Origin: JAFGQU01 sp964483625
GTDB lineage: Bacteria > Omnitrophota > Gorgyraeia > Duberdicusellales > 4484-171
DNA: 64,000 bases
Reading direction: 5' to 3'
Assembly (NCBI GenBank): GCA_964483625.1
Contig: CAZABB010000005.1
Coordinates: 19,043 to 83,042 of the forward strand
Made by a program: the position numbers and the translations under genes. Of this stretch, positions 41,802-50,425 are shown piece after piece. The stretch's first letter is position 1. Every line of letters starts with the position of its first letter. The notes below the pieces were generated by a model. The model ran no database searches and was not told the origin of the DNA. It saw only the letters and a list, made by a program, of their open reading frames with translations.

Positions 41802-41932
41802 CATTTAAAATTCCACTTCTCACGGAAACGGCGTAAGGCGCCGGTGTCAATTCGGTCACGGAAACAGTTTCGTTGCCTTTTTTAGGAAAGTTAATAAAAA
41901 CAGGCCCGGGAAAAAAGGATCAGGGGGGCGCT
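41802..41932 (+). other. Structured 5' leader of the alpha-glucan operon
   Basis: The leader contains two copies of CACGGAAAC (41821-41829 and 41857-41865), a GC hairpin CGGCG-TAAGG-CGCCG, and a second imperfect hairpin around GAAAC-A-GTTTC that ends in GCCTTTTTTAG. The last part looks like a weak terminator. The layout (structured element, terminator-like stem, then ribosome site) resembles a cis-regulatory RNA, but it matches no riboswitch class I know. Confidence 0.4.
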
Positions 41933-42301
41933 ATGAACAAAAAGAGTACGGTCAAAAGAAAGACAGGTAAAGGGAAAGGAAAGGGGGCGACCATGAAGAT
42001 AGCCAGGGTGTTGAAGCCGCGTGTGGGTAGAAAGAGTAACGTCAAAAAAGTTGCTTTTCAGGTGCAGGCGTCTGGGGCTCAATCAGTGGCGCTTACCGGC
42101 GATTTTAATTCATGGGGTGATCAGGGGTTGAAGATGAAAAAAGGGCGTGACGGCATATGGAAGATCGGGATGAACCTGGCTCCCGGCCGGTACGAATATA
42201 AGTTTATTGTCGACGGCCAGTGGTGGACCGATCCGGTCAATCCTCATGCCGTGACCAATTCCTTCGGTGCGGTAAATTCCGTGATTGAAGTGGGGGCGTA
42301 A
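41933..42301 (+). CDS. Glycogen-binding (CBM48/AMPK-type) protein with lysine-rich N terminus
   Basis: A 122-residue soluble protein. Residues 1-40 are very basic (MNKKSTVKRKTGKGKGKG and onward). Residues about 42-121 form a CBM48/AMPK glycogen-binding domain: KVAFQVQASGAQSVALTGDF then NSW, GIWKIGMNLAPGRYEYKFIVDG and WWTDPVNPHAVTNSFG. The Trp and Lys that contact glucan are present. No catalytic part exists, so it is a stand-alone glucan-binding protein. It is the first gene of an operon with a GT4 and two GH57 enzymes. Confidence 0.85.
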   Translation: MNKKSTVKRKTGKGKGKGATMKIARVLKPRVGRKSNVKKVAFQVQASGAQSVALTGDFNSWGDQGLKMKKGRDGIWKIGMNLAPGRYEYKFIVDGQWWTDPVNPHAVTNSFGAVNSVIEVGA

Positions 42302-42305
42302 CCTT

Positions 42306-43466
42306 ATGAGAATTGCTCTGTTTGCGTGGGAATCACTTCATTCGATCACCGTAGGCGGGATAGCTTTTCATGTAAGTGAATTAGCTGCCGCATTGCAGCG
42401 TAAAGGACATGATGTCCATGTGTTTACGCGTATCGGCCATCCCGATCAGCCGTGGTATGAATGTATCCACGGGGTCCATTATCACCGTTGTCCCTACGGA
42501 TTTCATTCCGATTTTATTGAGGAAACTAATAACATGTGCCGATCCTTCGTCGAGGCTTTTTTCCAGACCGAAGATCATATCGGACACTTTGATATCGTTC
42601 ATGCTCATGATTGGTTGACCGCCAACGCTCTTTCCTGGATCAAACAGGGAAGAGGACATAAAGGGATCTTTACCATGCATTCGACCGAGTACGGCCGGTG
42701 CGGCAATAACTTTTTCAACGGGACATCTCAGCGTATCCGGCATCATGAATGGCTGGGGACCTATTGTGCCGACCGGGTGATTGCCGTATCGAAATCCTTG
42801 AAAAACGAAACTCAGTGGATATACAGTGTTCCCGACGATAAGGTGGATACGATCTATAACGGTATCAGTTACTGGAATTACGATGGGTGGATTGATCCCC
42901 ATACGGTACGGTCGGCATACGGTATCGGGCCGATGGATCCGATGGTTCTTTTCGTGGGAAGGATTGTCTATCAGAAGGGGCCGGATTTATTGACTGAAGC
43001 TATTCCGTACGTGTTGAACTATTATCCCAACGCGAAATTCGTGTTCGTCGGGGATGGGGAAATGCGTATGGGGGTTGAAGATCGTATCGGCCAGCTGGGG
43101 GTACGTCACGCGGTGAGGTTCCCCGGGTTTTTAAACGGCTGGCGCCTGACCGATCTCTACAAGTCCTGTGATTGTGTCTGTGTTCCCAGCCGGAACGAAC
43201 CGTTCGGGATCGTCTTGCTTGAGGCGTGGAGTTCGGGGAAACCGGTTGTTGCCTGTGATACCGGCGGGCCGTCGGAAATTATCTGGCACCAGGTCAACGG
43301 CCTCAAAACATACGCAGCGCCCGATTCCATCGCCTGGGGTATCGGCACGTTGTTTAACGACTTTGAATACGGCAGATGGATGGGACGAAACGGCCGGGTC
43401 GCGGTCGAGACGGTATTTTCCTGGGATACTATCGCCGATCAGGCCTTAATGGTTTATAATAGTTAA
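42306..43466 (+). CDS. GT4 glycosyltransferase, glycogen-synthase-like
   Basis: A 386-residue GT-B fold retaining glycosyltransferase. The N-terminal half starts MRIALFAWESLHSITVGGIAFHVSELAAAL and includes FDIVHAHDWLTANALSW. The C-terminal half has VLFVGRIVYQKGPDLLTEAI and the EX7E-type motif PSRNEPFGIVLLEAWSSGKPVV. The HDWLT segment is shared with glycogen synthases. ATG 42306 is four bases after the previous stop. It probably builds an alpha-glucan together with the neighbouring branching enzyme, although donor and acceptor are not proven. Confidence 0.85.
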   Translation: MRIALFAWESLHSITVGGIAFHVSELAAALQRKGHDVHVFTRIGHPDQPWYECIHGVHYHRCPYGFHSDFIEETNNMCRSFVEAFFQTEDHIGHFDIVHAHDWLTANALSWIKQGRGHKGIFTMHSTEYGRCGNNFFNGTSQRIRHHEWLGTYCADRVIAVSKSLKNETQWIYSVPDDKVDTIYNGISYWNYDGWIDPHTVRSAYGIGPMDPMVLFVGRIVYQKGPDLLTEAIPYVLNYYPNAKFVFVGDGEMRMGVEDRIGQLGVRHAVRFPGFLNGWRLTDLYKSCDCVCVPSRNEPFGIVLLEAWSSGKPVVACDTGGPSEIIWHQVNGLKTYAAPDSIAWGIGTLFNDFEYGRWMGRNGRVAVETVFSWDTIADQALMVYNS

Positions 43467-43478
43467 AAGGAGATATCC

Positions 43479-44675
43479 GTGGCAGAATCTAAAAGGGAAC
43501 AGGCCCAGAAAAACATATATACGAGGAATAAACCGGTTGCCGGGAGAATTCCCCGCAAGGATTCCGATACGGGTTCTTCCCGGCCGGTTTCTGATTCTGC
43601 CGGTGAATATCTCCCCGTACAGCCGCCGCGGCTGAAAAAGAAAGTTTCTGTCGATCATCACGACCTTCCTGCCCTCGACAGCAATACCAGCATTACGCTT
43701 ATGCCGCGCGATCCCCATTGGATCCACGCTTACTGGAATGTGTCGGAACGTTTTCTGACGGAAGCTAAACGCCGGTTAGGAGAGGATGTTTTCAACCGTT
43801 CTACCCAGACCATACGCATGTATGATGTGACCTATAAGGATTTCGAAAAAGGCGATGCCCCCAACCGGATATTTGATATCGATGTGGGCGCGTTTACAAA
43901 GAACTGGTATATCGATTTATGGTCGGACCATGCGGCGTATTGCGCCGACCTGGGATTACGTACTCCCGAGGGAGACTTCCTGCCGTTGGCACGTTCCAAT
44001 TTTGTTGCAACCCCGCGGCAAGCTTCATCGGGCCGGCAGGATGCAATCTGGATGGAAGTAAAAGGCGACATGAATCAACGTCCTTTTGTGCAGCTTGACG
44101 AAGCGCAAAAACGGGTGCACCGTAACGTGGCGGCTCACGGGAAAAAATTCGGCAACCGTATTTTTCTTACCGAAGACGATATCCGCGCCTATTATTCCCG
44201 TCTCTTTCCGCTGCTTAAGAAGATTGTCTCGCTGCGTCTGGCGCGGGATGATCAGAAACATCGTATATCTCTCAAAGACGGGCACGTTGTCCTCGATGAT
44301 CTGCTTATTCAGGGAATATCGAAGAGTGAGTTCTTAAGGAGAATCCTTCTGGGCGCTTCGGCCGAAATGATCGAAAAGGGCGGAGCTTCAGAGCAGATTT
44401 CTTCCGGGGCCAGTTACCAGGCTCATTCGGAGAGAACCTTTTTCTTTGAGATCGGGACAGAACTCATCGTCTATGGCCGAACCGAACCGGGGGCGATAGT
44501 ATTGCTGGGAGGTAAGAATGTCGCGTTACGTCCCGACGGGACGTTTACGCTTCGTTTCGGATTGCCTGATGCCGGATATATTCCTCTTGATTTTGTCGCG
44601 CAGTCGCGTGATACGAAAGAAAGACGTACGATTACAACTTCGGTACGGCGTAACAAAACCCAATATAGTCGTTAG
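43479..44675 (+). CDS. DUF4912-domain protein
   Basis: A 398-residue soluble protein. Its N-terminal 65 residues are basic and disordered. The DUF4912 domain begins LDSNTSITLMPRDPHWIHAYWNVSE and runs through WYIDLWSDHAAYCADLG. A C-terminal beta segment (about 320-390) reads TELIVYGRTEPGAIVLLGG and ends near the stop. This family is repeatedly found with GH57 genes, but its function is not established. The GTG start has Shine-Dalgarno AAAAGGAG. The stop codon lies inside the word repeat at 44666. Confidence 0.82.
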   Translation: MAESKREQAQKNIYTRNKPVAGRIPRKDSDTGSSRPVSDSAGEYLPVQPPRLKKKVSVDHHDLPALDSNTSITLMPRDPHWIHAYWNVSERFLTEAKRRLGEDVFNRSTQTIRMYDVTYKDFEKGDAPNRIFDIDVGAFTKNWYIDLWSDHAAYCADLGLRTPEGDFLPLARSNFVATPRQASSGRQDAIWMEVKGDMNQRPFVQLDEAQKRVHRNVAAHGKKFGNRIFLTEDDIRAYYSRLFPLLKKIVSLRLARDDQKHRISLKDGHVVLDDLLIQGISKSEFLRRILLGASAEMIEKGGASEQISSGASYQAHSERTFFFEIGTELIVYGRTEPGAIVLLGGKNVALRPDGTFTLRFGLPDAGYIPLDFVAQSRDTKERRTITTSVRRNKTQYSR

Positions 44676-44755
44676 TCGTTGGTGGACAGTATTTAGTAAA
44701 AAGATAGGAGAAAAAACTATCGACCACAGACTAAAGACCAGTGATTCAATCATCG
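44666..44755. repeat. Inverted word-repeat block (TAGTCGTT / ACCACAGACTAAAGACC)
   Basis: TATAGTCGTTAGTCGTTGG faces ACTATCGACCACAGACTAAA about 30 bases later. The arms are imperfect complements (TTAGTC-type against GACTAA-type words). It starts within the last codons of the DUF4912 gene, includes its stop, and ends 12 bases before the next ATG. Related to the blocks at 10738 and 15781. Confidence 0.65.
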
Positions 44756-44767
44756 CAGAATTAAAAA

Positions 44768-46483
44768 ATGGTTAAAGGATATCTATGCCTCTTACTCCAC
44801 ACCCATCTTCCTTTCGTCCGGCATCCGGAAGAAGAATACTTTCTCGAAGAAAACTGGCTTTTCGAAGCGATCACTGAGACATACATCCCTCTGATTCGCG
44901 TGTTCGATCGTCTTCTGTCTGACGGCATTGATTTTCGTATGACGATGTCGTTCACCCCGCCTTTGGTGTCGATGCTGAAGGACCCGCTCCTGCAAAATCG
45001 GTTCTTACGCCATATCAATAAACTCATAGAACTTTCCGAAAAAGAGATCGAACGTACCGGATTCGAATCGCATTATCACGGATTGGCGCTTATGTATAAT
45101 CGCCGGTTCAAAGAGACCAAAGATATTTTCCTGAATCGCTATGATCGCGATATTGTCTCGGCATTCAAAAAATTTCAGGATGCCGGGGTGATTGAAGTTA
45201 TCGCTTCCTGCGCGACACACGGATTTCTGCCGAACTTGAGCGTAAATCTCGGAAGTGTCCGGGCCCAAATCCGCGTGGGAGTAGAGCATTACCGCAAGAC
45301 ATTCGGCCGCAAACCGCGGGGGTTCTGGCTGCCCGAATGCGGCTATTATCCCGGTGTCGATGAGACGCTCAAAAAAGAAGAGATACGTTATTTTATCGTC
45401 GATTCTCACGGGATCATCAATGCCGATCCGGTACCGCGCTATAGCGTGTACGCGCCAATTTATTGCCCGTCGGGAGTCGCCGCCTTCGGCCGGGACTGGG
45501 AATCGTCGAAACAGGTATGGAGCTCGAGGGAGGGATACCCCGGTGATCCCGATTACCGGGAATACTACCGGGATATCGGGCACCAGCTCGAATATGATTA
45601 CATAAAACCGTACATCCATCCTCAAGGCTTCCGGATTAATACCGGAATGAAATACTGGCGTATTACCGGTAATACCGAGTATAAGGAAGCTTATCGGCCG
45701 GACTGGGCGAAAGAGAAAGCGGCGACTCATGCCGGCAACTTCATGTTCAACCGTCAGAAACAGATTGAACACTTAAGTGCTCATATGGATCGTAAACCGA
45801 TTATCCTGGCGCCGTACGACGCGGAGTTATTCGGCCACTGGTGGTTTGAAGGGCCGTTGTGGATTGATTTCTTATTGAGGAAAATAGCGTACGATCAGGA
45901 AGATATACAATTGATCACTCCTTCGGAATATCTTACCAAGTACCCTACCAATCAGATGTCATTGCCCTCATATTCGACCTGGGGATATAAAGGATACAGT
46001 GAATTCTGGCTGGAAGGGAGCAATGATTGGATATACCCTTATCTGCACCAGGCCGCGCGGGAGATGAAAGAATTAACGGAAAAGTTTTCCGTCCCTTTGA
46101 CGAATGGTTCCCGGCAATCCCTTCTTCGCCGCGCCCTTAACCAGGCGGCGCGGGAATTGCTTCTGGCAGAGTCCAGCGACTGGCCGTTTATCATGAAAAC
46201 CGGGACCATGATTCCCTACGCTCATAAACGGGTTAAAACACATCTGGGTCGTTTTCAGTATATTTATGAGTCGCTTATTACCTCCGGCACGGTCGATGAA
46301 GACTGGCTGAAAGAGGTCGAGTGGCGTGATAATATCTTTTCCCGTATCGATTGTGCGCGGTATTATCGGGATGAATCATCTGAAAAACCGCAGCCTCGGT
46401 CTCCGGCAAAAAAGAACAAAACGGCAAAGAAATCCACGGTAAAAGCAAAAAAAACCGCCGGCAAAAAAAGGAAGAAAACATGA
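44768..46483 (+). CDS. GH57 alpha-glucan branching enzyme-like protein with lysine-rich tail
   Basis: A 571-residue GH57 enzyme, probably the 1,4-alpha-glucan branching type. Family motifs are LCLLLHTHLPFVRHPE near the start, RGFWLPECGYYPGVDE (Glu nucleophile of motif 3), and PIILAPYDAELFGHWWFEGP (Asp of motif 4). A DUF1957-type helical C-terminal domain follows, and then about 30 residues rich in Lys (KKNKTAKKSTVKAKKTAGKK and onward), absent from ordinary family members. The ATGA overlap couples it to the next GH57 gene. Branching is inferred from the motif set. Confidence 0.87.
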   Translation: MVKGYLCLLLHTHLPFVRHPEEEYFLEENWLFEAITETYIPLIRVFDRLLSDGIDFRMTMSFTPPLVSMLKDPLLQNRFLRHINKLIELSEKEIERTGFESHYHGLALMYNRRFKETKDIFLNRYDRDIVSAFKKFQDAGVIEVIASCATHGFLPNLSVNLGSVRAQIRVGVEHYRKTFGRKPRGFWLPECGYYPGVDETLKKEEIRYFIVDSHGIINADPVPRYSVYAPIYCPSGVAAFGRDWESSKQVWSSREGYPGDPDYREYYRDIGHQLEYDYIKPYIHPQGFRINTGMKYWRITGNTEYKEAYRPDWAKEKAATHAGNFMFNRQKQIEHLSAHMDRKPIILAPYDAELFGHWWFEGPLWIDFLLRKIAYDQEDIQLITPSEYLTKYPTNQMSLPSYSTWGYKGYSEFWLEGSNDWIYPYLHQAAREMKELTEKFSVPLTNGSRQSLLRRALNQAARELLLAESSDWPFIMKTGTMIPYAHKRVKTHLGRFQYIYESLITSGTVDEDWLKEVEWRDNIFSRIDCARYYRDESSEKPQPRSPAKKNKTAKKSTVKAKKTAGKKRKKT

Positions 46484-47916
46484 AAATATCCCTTCCCGCT
46501 GTCACTGAGTTCCCCGATATCTGGGGTACCTATTCAGAGAAAGATCTTCAGTCGTCGTCGAAAAACGATTATCTTGACGTATCTAATCTCAATTTTAAGA
46601 AGGTACAGGCTTCGTTCGGAATTGCCCTGCATATGCATCAGCCGACGATTCCCGCCTCAGGCGATGCCATCCATGCCGCCGGGCTCATCTCCAATCTTCA
46701 GCATATGATGGAGCATCAGGACATCGGAGATAACCATAATGCGCCGGTGTTTGTGTGGTGTTACAGCCGGATATCCGACTTTATACGGGAGATGGTATCC
46801 CAAGGAAAGAATCCCCGGGTGATGCTTGACTACTCGGGCAATTTGTTATGGGGCTTGCCCCAGATGGGGCAGGGTGAGGTTATCGAAAATTTACGTAAGA
46901 TTACCTGTGATGAAACGTATTATCGTTACGCCGAATGGCTGGGGACGATGTGGTCGCATGCGGTAGCGAGTTCCACGCCGGTATGTGATCTGAAATTACA
47001 CATGCTCGCTTGGCGGCATCATTTCGCCTCTCTGTTCGGCATTGAGGCGTTACAAAGAGTGAAAGGTTTTTCGCCGCCGGAGATGCATCTGCCGATTCAT
47101 CCCGACGTGTGTTATGAGTATGTAAAAGCGTTGAAAGAGTGCGGTTACCGGTGGCTGATGGTCCAGGAACATACGGTTGAAAATCCCGACGGGTCCGGTA
47201 TCAGAAACCCTCATTTCCCGCACCGGCTGATTGCGAAAAATTCAAAAGGCGAAGTGGTCGAGATCACCGCGTTGATTAAAACGCAAGGGTCCGATACCAA
47301 ACTGGTAGCGCAGATGCAGCCGTATTACCAGGCTAAGGGATTGCATCCGCAGGAATTCTCCGGCAAAACGATCTTTCCCTTTGTCCTTCAGATCGGTGAC
47401 GGTGAAAACGGCGGGGTGATGATGAACGAATTTCCCGCCGGCTTTAAACAGGCATTCGGTGAAATTTCAACCGAAGGGGTGGTCGCCGCGAACGGTTCGG
47501 AATACCTTGAATATGTAAAAGCCCAGGGGATAAAGGGAGAATCGTTTCTTCCCATTCAGCCCGTATCTCAAGCCCGGATCTGGGAGGAGATCTCCGAATA
47601 TAAACCGGGTGCGGCGGATCGGGCCATCGACAGGCTGCATGAAAAAGACGCAGGCTTTGATCTCGATAAAGGCTCCTGGACCAATGATCGCAGCTGGGTA
47701 TCCGGCTATGAAGACGTGCTTGATCCGATCAATACGTTAAGCGTTTCTTTTCATAAAAAATTCAAGAAAGAACCGACGTCGGCCGATAAGGAATATAAGG
47801 AGGCATTGCTTTATCTGCTCCTGTCGCAAACCAGCTGTTTCCGTTATTGGGGGCAGGGAATATGGACCGAATATGCCAAAGAAATCTGCCGGCGGGGTGG
47901 AGAATGTTTACGATGA
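46480..47916 (+). CDS. GH57 family glycoside hydrolase (amylase-like)
   Basis: A 478-residue second GH57 enzyme. After an N-terminal extension of about 45 residues it has ASFGIALHMHQPTIPASGDA (motif 1), GFSPPEMHLPIHPDV with a candidate nucleophile Glu, and LQIGDGENGGVMMNEFP late in the barrel with the acidic pair. It differs from the branching-enzyme type in length and motif spacing, so alpha-amylase or glucanotransferase activity is more likely. No signal peptide, so it acts on intracellular glucan. Coupled to the preceding gene by ATGA. Confidence 0.82.
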   Translation: MKISLPAVTEFPDIWGTYSEKDLQSSSKNDYLDVSNLNFKKVQASFGIALHMHQPTIPASGDAIHAAGLISNLQHMMEHQDIGDNHNAPVFVWCYSRISDFIREMVSQGKNPRVMLDYSGNLLWGLPQMGQGEVIENLRKITCDETYYRYAEWLGTMWSHAVASSTPVCDLKLHMLAWRHHFASLFGIEALQRVKGFSPPEMHLPIHPDVCYEYVKALKECGYRWLMVQEHTVENPDGSGIRNPHFPHRLIAKNSKGEVVEITALIKTQGSDTKLVAQMQPYYQAKGLHPQEFSGKTIFPFVLQIGDGENGGVMMNEFPAGFKQAFGEISTEGVVAANGSEYLEYVKAQGIKGESFLPIQPVSQARIWEEISEYKPGAADRAIDRLHEKDAGFDLDKGSWTNDRSWVSGYEDVLDPINTLSVSFHKKFKKEPTSADKEYKEALLYLLLSQTSCFRYWGQGIWTEYAKEICRRGGECLR

Positions 47917-47981
47917 AAGAATCTCCCGGTATGGTATGTAATAGATCTCAGGGAAATCAGAACGAGAGAGGAGGCAGATAA

Positions 47982-48719
47982 ATGAAGATAGTGATTCTGG
48001 CGGCAGGCTATGGAACCCGGCTGTATCCGCTTACACGGAATACCCCTAAACCTCTTCTTGAGGTTATGAACAAGCCGATTGTGAATTATCTCATGGAGAA
48101 AATAGAGAATTTGAAAAATTACTGTCCGATTGAAGGGGTGATCATTGTGTCCAATAATCGTTTTTATGAAAATTTTCTCGCCTGGCGTGACCGCTATCGA
48201 TTCGATGTCGAAATTATCAATGATGGTTCGAATAACCCCCAGGAACGCCGCGGCGCGATCAAAGCGATCCAGCTTGCCTTGGGCGGCCGCCGGCAGGATT
48301 GTGTGGTAATGGGAGGAGATAATATTTTCGATGACGATTTGACGAGATTCCTGGATTTTTCTTTACGCGTGAAGCCCTGCCCCTGTGTCGCTCTGTCTGA
48401 TGTGAAACGGAAAGAAGAAGCAACGCGCTTTGGTGTCGTTTCATTGAACGATGCATCTCAAGTTACCGAACTCATCGAAAAACCTGAGATCCCTTTATCT
48501 ACCCTGGTTGCCACTTGCCTGTACTTTTTCCCGGCTCAGTCATTGATGTATATGGATGCGTATTTGAACGACGGCAGCCCTTCCGATGTCGCCGGAAAAT
48601 ATATCGAATGGCTGCTGCCGAAAACAAAGGTTTTCGGCAGTGTTCTTTCGGGAGAATGGCTGGATATCGGCAGCAAAGAAGCGTTACGGCAGGCCGAGAA
48701 GACTCTGGCCCGGGTATAG
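47982..48719 (+). CDS. Sugar-1-phosphate nucleotidyltransferase
   Basis: A 245-residue NDP-sugar synthase domain. It begins MKIVILAAGYGTRLYPLTRN then TPKPLLEV, the GxGxRLxPxTxxxPKP motif binding the NTP. It has CVVMGGDNIFDDDL (metal-binding Asp) and a late FGVVSLNDASQVTELIEKP with the sugar-contacting Glu and Lys. It lacks the C-terminal hexapeptide domain of GlmU and GlgC. With the GT4 and GH57 genes it may supply ADP- or UDP-glucose; the nucleotide is not predictable. Confidence 0.88.
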   Translation: MKIVILAAGYGTRLYPLTRNTPKPLLEVMNKPIVNYLMEKIENLKNYCPIEGVIIVSNNRFYENFLAWRDRYRFDVEIINDGSNNPQERRGAIKAIQLALGGRRQDCVVMGGDNIFDDDLTRFLDFSLRVKPCPCVALSDVKRKEEATRFGVVSLNDASQVTELIEKPEIPLSTLVATCLYFFPAQSLMYMDAYLNDGSPSDVAGKYIEWLLPKTKVFGSVLSGEWLDIGSKEALRQAEKTLARV

Positions 48720-48758
48720 GCTGTTTACCCTCCCGGAATCCCTATTGGTATATAAAGC

Positions 48759-48786
48759 TTGCGTCAGGACAGGCTTCGACTATAAT
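48759..48786 (+). promoter_or_regulatory. Promoter for the PAS histidine kinase gene
   Basis: -35 TTGCGT (48759-48764), a 16-base spacer and a consensus -10 TATAAT (48781-48786). The start codon at 48858 lies about 70 bases further on. Confidence 0.4.
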
Positions 48787-48857
48787 AAATTTATGTCTTT
48801 ATCTTTTCTTGCCGTGTACACGGAAATGCCCGGGATTAAAAAATAAACAATTTGGCG

Positions 48858-50420
48858 ATGGATACCCATACCTTTTTACAGGTACTTATTGACGCCCTTC
48901 CTATTCCGGTTTTCTATAAAGACCTCAGCGGGCGGTATACCGGTTGTAACCGCGCTTTTTGTGATCTCATCGGCCGGCCGCGGGAGGAATTGGTCGGTAG
49001 AACGGTTTATGATATTGCTCCGGTGGATATCGCCGATACGTATTTCCAGAAAGACAGAGAATTATTCGCGTCCGGCGGGATACAGGTTTATGAATGGAAA
49101 ATCCGTGACCAGAAAGGGCAGGTGCGTGAGGTGATCTTTCATAAGGCGACATTCGTGAATGAAACGGGAGAACCGGCCGGATTGATCGGGGCGATCTTTG
49201 ATATTACCGAAAGTAAGAAGATGGAGGACGCTTTGCGCCGCAGTGAACAGCAGTTTAAGACCCTGGTGGCAAACGTGCCCGGCATTATCTATCGTTGTGC
49301 CAATGATCCGCACTGGACTATGCAGTATATCAGCGATGAGATTCAGACGATTTCCGGATATCCTGCCGACGAATTCGTGAATAACCGGGTACGCAGTTAC
49401 GCCAGTGTGATTCATCCTGAGGATCAGGCGATGGTGGATCGTATCGTGCAGGAAGGGGTCAAAAAGAGACAACCGTATACGATCGAGTACCGTATTGTTC
49501 ACGCGCGCGGCGCGGCGCGGTGGGTATATGAACGGGGGCAGGGTGTTTTTGACAAGAAGGGGAAGCTGAATTTTCTTGACGGAGTCATTCTCGATATGAG
49601 CGAGTTAAAAACAGCTCAGGAGGAGTTGCGCAGGACGTATGAATTGCTGATGAAAACTCAAAACCAGCTGGTTGCGGCGGCAAAGATGGAAGTTGTCGGC
49701 AAGCTGGCCAGCGGGGTGGCTCATGAGGTGAAAAACCCGCTGGCGATTATCCTCATGGGTATCGATTACCTCCGGCATGAGCTCAAAGGTGAGAAGCATA
49801 AGAATATCCATGCCATCGGAAAGGATATGCATGAGGCGGCGGTGCGTGCCGACCGGATCGTAAATGACCTTCTGGATTTCTCTAAAGCGTCGGAATTGAC
49901 GCTTTCTTCCTGTTCGATCCATGAGGTTCTGGAAAAATCGCTGTTTCTGGTGAAGTACCAGATGGATAAAAATCGTATTGAATTTAAAAAGAATCTGTCT
50001 CCCGATCTGCCTCAGGTTGTCGTTGATGAAAATAAAATCATTCAGGTTTTCGTGAATCTCTTTTTGAACGGCATTCAGGCTGTGGGGCCAAAGGGAAGCC
50101 TGGAGTTAATGGCCTATGAGAAAAAGTTCGCCGAAGCTTCCGAAGGCATCGGCCGCCGCCGGAGCGACCATTTTTATCTGGGAGAGCCGGTTGTCGTGGT
50201 TGAGATATCCGATACCGGGCCCGGGATTCCTCCCGATATCCTTGAGAATATTTTTGATCCTTTTGTCACGACCAAACGTTTCCAGGGAGGGACGGGTCTG
50301 GGGCTTTCTGTGGTCCATAACATTGTGGATATGCATAAAGGGGTAATTAAGATTGAAAACAAAAAAGGCGGCGGCGTTCGGGCTACGGTGATGCTTAAAA
50401 TGAGACCTCAAGGAACCTGA
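48858..50420 (+). CDS. Soluble PAS-PAS histidine kinase
   Basis: A 520-residue cytoplasmic sensor kinase without membrane spans. PAS 1 (about 5-125) begins TFLQVLIDALPIPVFYKDLSG. PAS 2 (about 130-255, PAS_3 type) reads NVPGIIYRCANDPHW and SVIHPEDQAMV. HisKA has KLASGVAHEVKNPLAIILMG with the phospho-His, and the HATPase domain has FVNLFLNGIQAV (N box) and GGTGLGLSVVHNIV (G2). The stop is five bases before the response-regulator start, so the two form a pair. The signal is unknown. ATG 48858 is preferred over TTG 48852. Confidence 0.9.
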   Translation: MDTHTFLQVLIDALPIPVFYKDLSGRYTGCNRAFCDLIGRPREELVGRTVYDIAPVDIADTYFQKDRELFASGGIQVYEWKIRDQKGQVREVIFHKATFVNETGEPAGLIGAIFDITESKKMEDALRRSEQQFKTLVANVPGIIYRCANDPHWTMQYISDEIQTISGYPADEFVNNRVRSYASVIHPEDQAMVDRIVQEGVKKRQPYTIEYRIVHARGAARWVYERGQGVFDKKGKLNFLDGVILDMSELKTAQEELRRTYELLMKTQNQLVAAAKMEVVGKLASGVAHEVKNPLAIILMGIDYLRHELKGEKHKNIHAIGKDMHEAAVRADRIVNDLLDFSKASELTLSSCSIHEVLEKSLFLVKYQMDKNRIEFKKNLSPDLPQVVVDENKIIQVFVNLFLNGIQAVGPKGSLELMAYEKKFAEASEGIGRRRSDHFYLGEPVVVVEISDTGPGIPPDILENIFDPFVTTKRFQGGTGLGLSVVHNIVDMHKGVIKIENKKGGGVRATVMLKMRPQGT

Positions 50421-50425
50421 CGGCA

